NCBI GenBank assembly: GCA_023362775.1
Contig: JALMGJ010000029.1
Span: 9,033,268-9,097,267, forward strand
From: Charina bottae
Taxonomy: Eukaryota > Chordata > Lepidosauria > Squamata > Charinaidae
DNA length: 64,000 nt
Direction: 5' to 3'
The translations under genes were made by a program, and so were the position numbers. Below are positions 57,621 to 64,000 of the stretch, in pieces; positions within the stretch are counted from its first letter, which is position 1; each line of letters begins with the position of its first letter. Under the pieces are notes generated by a model. The model was not told where the DNA came from, did not search any database, and saw only the letters and a program-made list of their open reading frames with translations.

Positions 57621-58227
57621 ATTGCTCCCTCCGATTAAAAATTTAAGATATACTGTAGAATTGTTTTTTGGAGCTGGAATATGCAAAGTTTCATGCAATA
57701 ACATTCAAGACTCTTAGCATGAATTTTGAAAAGGTGGAATTGGTATTTATTACATACCGACAAAACACAAGTTGTATTTAGTTTCTCAAGTTGTGTTTGC
57801 AGCTGAAATGAGATACAGGATTGGGCAGATTCAGAGAAAAGAAGTAGTAAATGGAGCTTTTTAATTTTTTTTTCTCCTATCACTTTTGTTTCACAATGTG
57901 CTCTTCATCTCAATTGTATTCCTCTATGTTGGGTTTCCAAAATGTGTTCCTTGGGGGGGGGGGAAATCAAATCAAATCTAGTGCTGTAGGTGAGAAAGGG
58001 ATTAAAAGCTCTTGAGCAGAAAAGGTTAAGCAGTGACATTATCTCTACAAGTATTTACCAAAAAATGTTTATATTGGGAGAGCTGGGCATGAAATCACAA
58101 ATCTTCATGTGGGATTTTTTTAAAAAAACATCCTCCTGATTTTACAAACTGAAATGGAATGAAATGAATGAACTCTATGATCTGAAAGGGGAGAAATAAA
58201 CTGAATCCAACACTGACATATTTGCAT

Positions 58228-58463
58228 GTTGTTGTTGTTTTCCGTTCAATCGTCTCCAATTCTCAGAGTCTGCCTGGACAAGTCCCTGCAGTTTTCTTGG
58301 CAAGGTTTTTCAGAAGTGGTTTGCCATTGCCTCCTTCTTAAGGCTGAGAGAGAGTGGCTGGCCCAAGGTCACCCAGCTGGCTTTGTGCCTAAGGCGGGAC
58401 TAGAACTCAATGGTCTCCTGGTTTCTATCCTGATGCCTTAACCACTACACCAGACTGGATCTC
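58228..58463 (-). mobile_element. tRNA-derived SINE, second family
   Basis: Reversed copy: GTT tail at the left, CAGAAGTGGTTTGCCATTGC, CAAGGTCACCCAGCTGGCTT, and a head ending AACCACTACACCAGACTGGA. The best-preserved member of this family here. Confidence 0.9.
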
Positions 58464-58489
58464 TATTTGCATGTACAGATGTATCTGAA

Positions 58490-58707
58490 GTGGAAGGAAA
58501 GCCCGATGCTGTAAAGAACAATATTGCATAGGAAGGCAAAAGGAGAAGGGGACGGCAGAGGATGAGATGGTTAGATAGCATCACCAATGTAATGAACATG
58601 ACTTTGAGTAAACTCCGGGAGACAGTGGAGGACAGGAAGGCCTGGTGTGCTATGGTCCATGAGGTCACGAAGAGTCGGACATGACTAAATGACTGAATAA
58701 CAACAAA
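58490..58707 (+). mobile_element. Bov-B LINE 3' end, rearranged
   Basis: GGAAGGCAAAAGGAGAAGGG to GAGTCGGACATGACTAAATG and ACTGAATAACAACAA is the Bov-B 3' end, nearly identical to 31577. The segment before 58531 (AAAGAACAATATTGCATA) probably comes from another part of Bov-B, implying an internal deletion. Confidence 0.93.
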
Positions 58708-58709
58708 TA

Positions 58710-60620
58710 CAAATTAAAGAAACCACTGCTAAGATTTCTGGGATTGTGTGCTTTGATTTAAATATACCCAGGCTTCGATGGGCTATTTAAGAGCCCATAT
58801 ATTCACTGTTTTATCTCATCTCCCATTGATTTGTCTTGTTTACACAAATATTTCACTCACCTTATCATTGAGTAGCAAGCCCTGTTGTACAAGGGCTTCA
58901 TAAACCAACTCTTCATTCTGAGAACAGAAATAGCTGTAGTAGTTTATGGACAGGGCTGCAGAAGGGGATGTGAAGAAATCTATGAAGTGTGTGGCTGACA
59001 TTTGAAGCAAGGAATTGGATGCTTTTTTGTTAACCTTTAGAGCAGCATATTGCATACATGGTGACAGTGTTCCCAGATTTAATGGGATAGCATTCAGGCA
59101 TTAGAGAGCTCCAATTCTGCTTTATCACTCCAGCAAATGAATGACATTTATTTCATTTGGAAAACCAGGCACTTAGACACTACAGGGCACGGACATTTGT
59201 CTATATTGTAAATTCAAATGTGTTAAATGGGTGATACAACCAAACGGTATTGGAGATTCATCAACTTCTTAAGACGATGGCATGTTGTCCTGGGATAAAC
59301 ATCCAATTAAATTTAACAGATTCCCAGTAGTGTTTTGCAGTTGCTGTTGTCATACAGGGGTAGTGAACCATTTTTTTCCCAGTTTCACCTTCTGTCCAAA
59401 GAATGTTAAAATGGGTATTACCAATACGGCAGTAATGTTAATGATATGCAAATAGCATTTGCAAAGATCATAATGAGGAGCTTGTACTAATTGCAATTTG
59501 GCTGAAAAGCATTGACTTGGTTCCAACAAGTATATCAAAAAGGAGAAGGTTTTTCGGGGGGGGGGGGGGGAATTGCTGCATTGGCACATGCAGTTTAGCT
59601 GGGTTAAGAGGAAATATGGAAAGTTTCTTGAACCATAATGCTCTGTTTCTCAATCAATACTCTGAATAATGCAGCCCATTAGCTTAGAGATTCTGCAGCA
59701 TTAAATGGGACTTAGTAGCTAGTCAGTGTTTCCCCAAACTTCATACCCAGTGTGAAGAGAGGTAATAATCAAGAGACAGAGGAAGAGCTAAGTTCTTAAG
59801 GTACCTGCCAAGTCTGCACTGCAAATCCTATTCTTCCAGATCTGTTTTACAAAGTTTTCCTGGCATCACACTCAAAAATGGACCACAGCCATGAAGTTAC
59901 AGCAAAGGAACCTTGGAGGGACACCCCAGCTTTCTCTTGAGCAGCCCCTCCATAGACCTCCGCTAAACTACCTTCCTCTTCATCTCTGCTTAAGCTGAGT
60001 TGCTACTGTACAGTGACCTTGATTCTGAAGGATGTAACAGCAGGAAATTCATGGAAGAGAAATCTGAAGGTTGCCCAGACTCTACCTCTTAAAAACATTG
60101 CACCTGACTCCTACACCTCTTTAAAAGCCTGGAAAAAGTAATAGGGGCTGACTGAGCACTTCTGGAAAATGAGGCAAAAGCCCTAAATCTAGCAAAAGCA
60201 GCAGCCCCTTTATCTGAACCCCCATTTGTTAGGGAGCTCTGTAACCTTCCAGAATAATGTTTCAGAGGAGAGGAATGGATAACTTTCTATACAGTATATA
60301 AAATTACTGCCTTTATTGTCTGTAGGATCCATACTAACATGTTTTTGTTTTACTCTCTTTGGCAGATCACACATGCTGACTGCATATTATGCCTTCTCAT
60401 GAGAATGTCCTTTCGTTCTAACCTTATTTTTCAGAAGACACTGTACCGAAATATTCCTCTCCTTTGAGGGGAAAAAAAACAACCCAAACCAGAAGCAATT
60501 TCCTTTCCAGGAGAGTGGTTGAACAAAGGCAGAAAGATTTTCAGTATAGAATTCATTGTATAGAATGAATGTATTGGATGAGGACAGGCCTTTGATGAGT
60601 AGGAGCCACACTATTGTTCT
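58710..60620. other. Intergenic stretch, no gene seen
   Basis: Unique sequence; a G-run at 59557-59570. No recognisable exon or repeat. Confidence 0.45.
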
Positions 60621-60624
60621 AGGT

Positions 60625-60918
60625 CAGAGCTTTTCAAACTTTTCATGTTGGTGACACACTTTTTAGACATGCATCATTTTGCGACACACTCTTACAGCAG
60701 GGTATCATTTTGTGACACACTCTTACAGCAGGGCACAAGGCAGGCACTAGGACCTGCGCGGAATCACAGCAGGTTTGGAGGCAGCAAGGCACAAGGCAGG
60801 CACTAGGACCTGCGCGGAATCCTGGCAGGGCAGGTTTGGAGACAGCAGCAGCCGGGACACACCCAGACACTGCAGCCGACACACTAATGTGTCCCGACAC
60901 ACAGTTTGGAAAGCTCTG
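60625..60918 (+). mobile_element. hAT-type MITE (copy D)
   Basis: 294 bp. Ends CAGAGCTTTTCAAAC and GTTTGGAAAGCTCTG, with exact 8-bp duplication TTCTAGGT (60617-60624 and 60919-60926). The 31-bp tandem pair is followed by two copies of the internal GGCACAAGGCAGGCACTAGG unit. Confidence 0.96.
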
Positions 60919-61117
60919 TTCTAGGTGAAGACCACTGTGAGTGGAACCAAGATGCATCATGCAGGTCAACGGTGCCTGGATATTTTGTGATTTAGTTTTT
61001 AGGATTTCTTGCATGTTTTTCAACTACTATAATTTTGTTCTTCGTGTCTTTCCTCCCTAAAAATTGTGTAAACAATACTGTCAATTTCTGAGGAACCAGG
61101 ATGTTCCAATCTGGGAT

Positions 61118-61164
61118 GGTCAATTCAATTTCAATTCAATTTATTACGGTCGTAGACCATAATA
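61118..61164 (-). mobile_element. 47-bp LINE 3' end insertion (hairpin-tail family)
   Basis: On the minus strand: TATTATGGTCTACGACCGTA, then ATAAATTGAATTG units. Flanked by an exact 10-bp duplication AATCTGGGAT (61108-61117 and 61165-61174). It is essentially only the hairpin plus the tail. Confidence 0.75.
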
Positions 61165-61179
61165 AATCTGGGATATGGT

Positions 61180-61685
61180 CTGATGAACCCCAGTGGGTTG
61201 GGATAGAGCTGGACTGATTTCTGGAGCCCAGAACATTCGTTTTAACAAGATTTGCTTTGTCTTTGTGAGCTCAGAACTGTATTAAGAAATATGTAAAAAT
61301 GACTCCTTGATGCCCAAAATATCTTCACATTTCAAAAGTAAATTGGACAGAGAATTTAATTCAACTTGGAAACTGTTTTGGATTCTAATTCCATATATTG
61401 GCTTGTATCACATACAAAATTGGGATTTCTCTTAATATTCCAGCTTTCACTGATCTGTGAAATAAGGATAGATCTACCAATCAAAGAGAATACGTATTTG
61501 TAGCTCAGGGTTCAACTGTGGAGTCCTTGGTGCTCTCTCAACAAGGCTCAGAGAGCAAAGGATAGATTGTTTACTGTTCAGACAGAAATTACTCTACTTT
61601 ATTTTGTTCTGCAATTTATGCTGTGCTGATCATTGCCACTGATATTTACATATTACTTGGATTTTAACAATGACCTGAAGCTTTA
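61180..61685. other. Intergenic stretch, nothing recognised
   Basis: Unique AT-rich sequence. Confidence 0.5.
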
Positions 61686-61686
61686 A

Positions 61687-61691
61687 AAATT

Positions 61692-61738
<47 letters not shown>

Positions 61739-61800
61739 TGATCATATTTATATCCCACCCATCTCCCCTGCAAGGAGGGACCCTGGGCGGTTATATAGTT
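61687..61800 (-). mobile_element. L2-type LINE 3' tail with (TTTA)n
   Basis: About thirteen TTTA units (61689-61738), then TATTTATATCCCACCCATCT and GACCCTGGGCGGTTATATA, the reversed L2 tail. Confidence 0.85.
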
Positions 61801-61804
61801 AGGT

Positions 61805-62330
61805 AAAACAAATTAACAAAATATTGAAAATTCTTCTCTAACGAATTTAGTCCCGTTTATGATGTTTGGAAAGTCTCTTTATAAAATTCATTTTATGCTT
61901 CCTTTTTCTTTTGTAAAATTCAGTTTGCATTTGATTTTTCTTTTCTTGCCTCTTTTCTTGTTTTGTTTTTTTCCTTTTTCCTTCTCAAAAATGTTTAGAG
62001 AAATGCAAAAAGAAAAAAAATGAAACTGCAGTCCTATGCTTCCCTTGATGACCAGAACATCAAGTCCTTTTGAATAAGTTGGGGCTTATTTTACTCTAAA
62101 CAAGACTGAATTACAACTAAGTACAGAATCTTATAAATCGAAGGAGGTGGAGTTTTGTGTAATTTTATACAGTAGCAATGTTTTTATTGATTTAGGAAAT
62201 AGTCTATAATACTCAGGTTGTGTTAAGCTACAGATGCAATGGAGGTGCATCATGAATGGTTAGAACACAAAAGTCTATGATGAGTGATGGAACACCCGTG
62301 ATTGATGGATATTTGTTTATTACGCTATAT
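61805..62330. other. Intergenic stretch, nothing recognised
   Basis: AT-rich unique sequence. Confidence 0.5.
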
Positions 62331-62334
62331 GGTT

Positions 62335-62490
62335 TCATGGGCTTGTTTTAGTCTTATCATGGATGTTTTAATTGGCTTCTCTTGTCCATTTTTTTAATGG
62401 CCTCAATTACTGTAAACCACCATGGGTCTTGTTGATTGTAGTAGATTTAATTTAGATCAACAATTAAAAATAAAATTAATAACATTTCCA
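62335..62490 (+). mobile_element. Old L2-like LINE 3' tail
   Basis: ATTACTGTAAACCACCATGG, then an A-rich end with AAAATAAA. Diverged. Confidence 0.45.
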
Positions 62491-63427
62491 ATGTATTAAA
62501 TGTTAGAAAACATCTGACCTGATCTGCTGACTGATGGCTACCTTAAATTTTCTGTTTTTTAAAATTATCCTATTTCATTGACTCCATCCATCACAATACT
62601 AAATGTTACTACCCATAAATAAAACTAGCTCTCATTTCCAATCCCCATTATTACTTTCTTTTCATATTGAAACAAATTTAAGATCTTTTCTGCTTCTTTG
62701 TCTCTCAATTGATCTTTACCTGTAAAGGAATAATACCAAGCATTGAAAAGCTTCTCTCTGTACTTAAAGGGGAAGCTACTGCTATGAAAAGAAACTCTGA
62801 AGAAACTCTGGTTTACACTATGTGACTAATGAATTCCACCAGTTTGGCTTTGTATGTGACTATGTTCCAAGCAACATTAGTAAACATGAAGTGTTTCAAT
62901 GGTTCTTTCTGGTCCTAAAATGTATTATGATTAAAAAAGTGAAATGAATGTCCATGTTTGATTGATGGTATCTTAATCTGTGTGACCCATTAATTCATTT
63001 CTATAAGAATGTAAATACAGATTTAGCATGCTTGCCGTTAAATTTAAGAGGAAAAAAATGAACTTCTCATTTGTACTGTATTTTAGGAAAAAAATAGTAA
63101 AATAGCTATTTTTTAAACAAAATAAGTATTGCTTTCACCAATCCTGTGTGAGAAACAGAAACATGACAATATTATGCTAGTGAGTTATCCCTTAAATTTT
63201 GATTTAAAAAACTGGGAAAAAGTGTGAGTTTCAGATGTCTGTTCCAATGGTTTGATTTAAAAGTTAAAAGTAATTCATTTCAGCTGCATATCAGTTTGAT
63301 ACAATCAATGTGTTGTGAATCTGTCTTCTCTAGTTCAGTATATTATACCAATTTAGAATTTTAAGATAAAAATTTGTAACTTTATCAATTTTGGGGCACC
63401 ATTTTGTAATATCTATTGGCCCAGTTA

Positions 63428-63765
63428 GGAGTGTGATGCAACAGTTAAGCGACCAGGCTTGTCCATCGGAAGTTCGCAAGTTCGGAGGTTCAAATCCATA
63501 GCCCCATGTGATGGAGTGAGCTCCCGCACTTGCCCCAGCTCTTGCCAACCTAGCAATTAGAAAGCATGCAAATGCAAGTAGATTAATAGGTACCACTTCG
63601 GTGGGAAGGTAACAGCGTTCCGCGTGCGTCATGCTGGCCACATGACCGTGGAAGCGTCTTTGGACAACGCTGGCTCTTCAGCTAACAAACGGAGATGAGC
63701 ACTGGCCCCTAGAGTCTGACGACTGCACAAATGTGTGGGGGGAACCTTTACCTTTACTTTTACCT
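63428..63765 (+). mobile_element. tRNA-derived SINE, ACCTTT tail
   Basis: The body and 3' end are full-length, with ACCTTT units at about 63744-63764. The head is diverged: the A box is degenerate and the B box reads GGTTCAAATCC. Probably the oldest of the five full-length copies; no clear duplication. Confidence 0.9.
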
Positions 63766-63879
63766 GTAAAGGCCAACTGGTAAAAATCAGCATGCTGACT
63801 GGTATGTGAAAAAGTTATGATGCTCTTCAATTATGATGGAATCTTTCCATTTATATACTTTTGTAGGCAATCTTTAAAG

Positions 63880-64000
63880 CAGCCTTTCTCAACTTTTTGA
63901 CCCTGGAGGAACCCTTGAAATATTTTTCAGGCCTCGGGGAACCCCTGCACATTCAGGCTCAGATATAGGCCAGAAGTTACAAATTTATTATATTGTTTCA
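63880..64000 (+). mobile_element. hAT-like MITE, cut by window end
   Basis: Begins CAGCCTTTCTCAACTTTTTG, then CCCTGGAGGAACCCTTGAAA and CGGGGAACCCCTGCACATTC, a left end common in reptile hAT MITEs. The right end and duplication are outside the window. Confidence 0.7.

Noticed and set aside
16000..64000. HGF exons expected downstream by synteny
   Set aside because: No segment matched the signal peptide, PAN or kringle motifs I know; the gene is probably further right.
1..64000. CRISPR arrays, operons, ribosome binding sites, phage or plasmid features
   Set aside because: The sequence is vertebrate; the regular repeats present are microsatellites and transposon units without spacers.

Overview
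The window is vertebrate nuclear DNA, almost certainly from a squamate reptile (snake or lizard). The grounds are the repeat set: Bov-B/RTE LINEs with an almost intact reading frame, tRNA-derived SINEs ending in ACCTTT units, lizard/snake-type L2 3' ends, CR1 and L1 fragments, hAT-type MITEs, a Penelope-like fragment and long GATA/GACA and CTTT microsatellites. Narrowing it to a snake is inference. It is AT-rich, and most of its length is intron or intergenic DNA.

One host gene is present: the 3' end of CACNA2D1, the alpha2delta-1 auxiliary subunit of voltage-gated calcium channels, on the + strand. Three coding exons join in frame: 1450-1562, 2455-2534 and 14932-15048, the last with the stop codon. 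They encode the C-terminal end of the delta peptide and the hydrophobic GPI-attachment tail. Bases 1-1449 are intron upstream of the first visible exon. The intron between the first two exons (1563-2454) has U12-type (minor spliceosome) signals with AT-AG ends. The next intron (2535-14931) is about 12.4 kb and full of transposon remains. The 3' UTR starts at 15049; a first candidate poly(A) signal is at 15838, but a longer UTR cannot be excluded.

From about 16-20 kb to the right end I see no host exon. That stretch is a gene-poor downstream flank with many insertions, several of them datable by clean target-site duplications: Bov-B (31577-32242), L1 (23438-24243), ACCTTT-tailed SINEs (25441, 46818 and 55143), and hAT elements (23083, 40070 and 60625, plus one in the intron at 4683). 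In mammals HGF follows CACNA2D1 on this side; no HGF exon was recognised here.

Most notable observations: the AT-AG minor-class intron in CACNA2D1; a complete but degenerate hammerhead-ribozyme motif in a Penelope-like repeat (5342-5384); a LINE family whose very short insertions (47-166 bp, each with its own target-site duplication) define a conserved GGTC-N3-GACC 3' hairpin; a four-member hAT family in which an internal 56-61 bp unit is present 0, 1, 2 or 3 times; and an unrecognised set of minus-strand reading frames at 7.5-8.4 kb.
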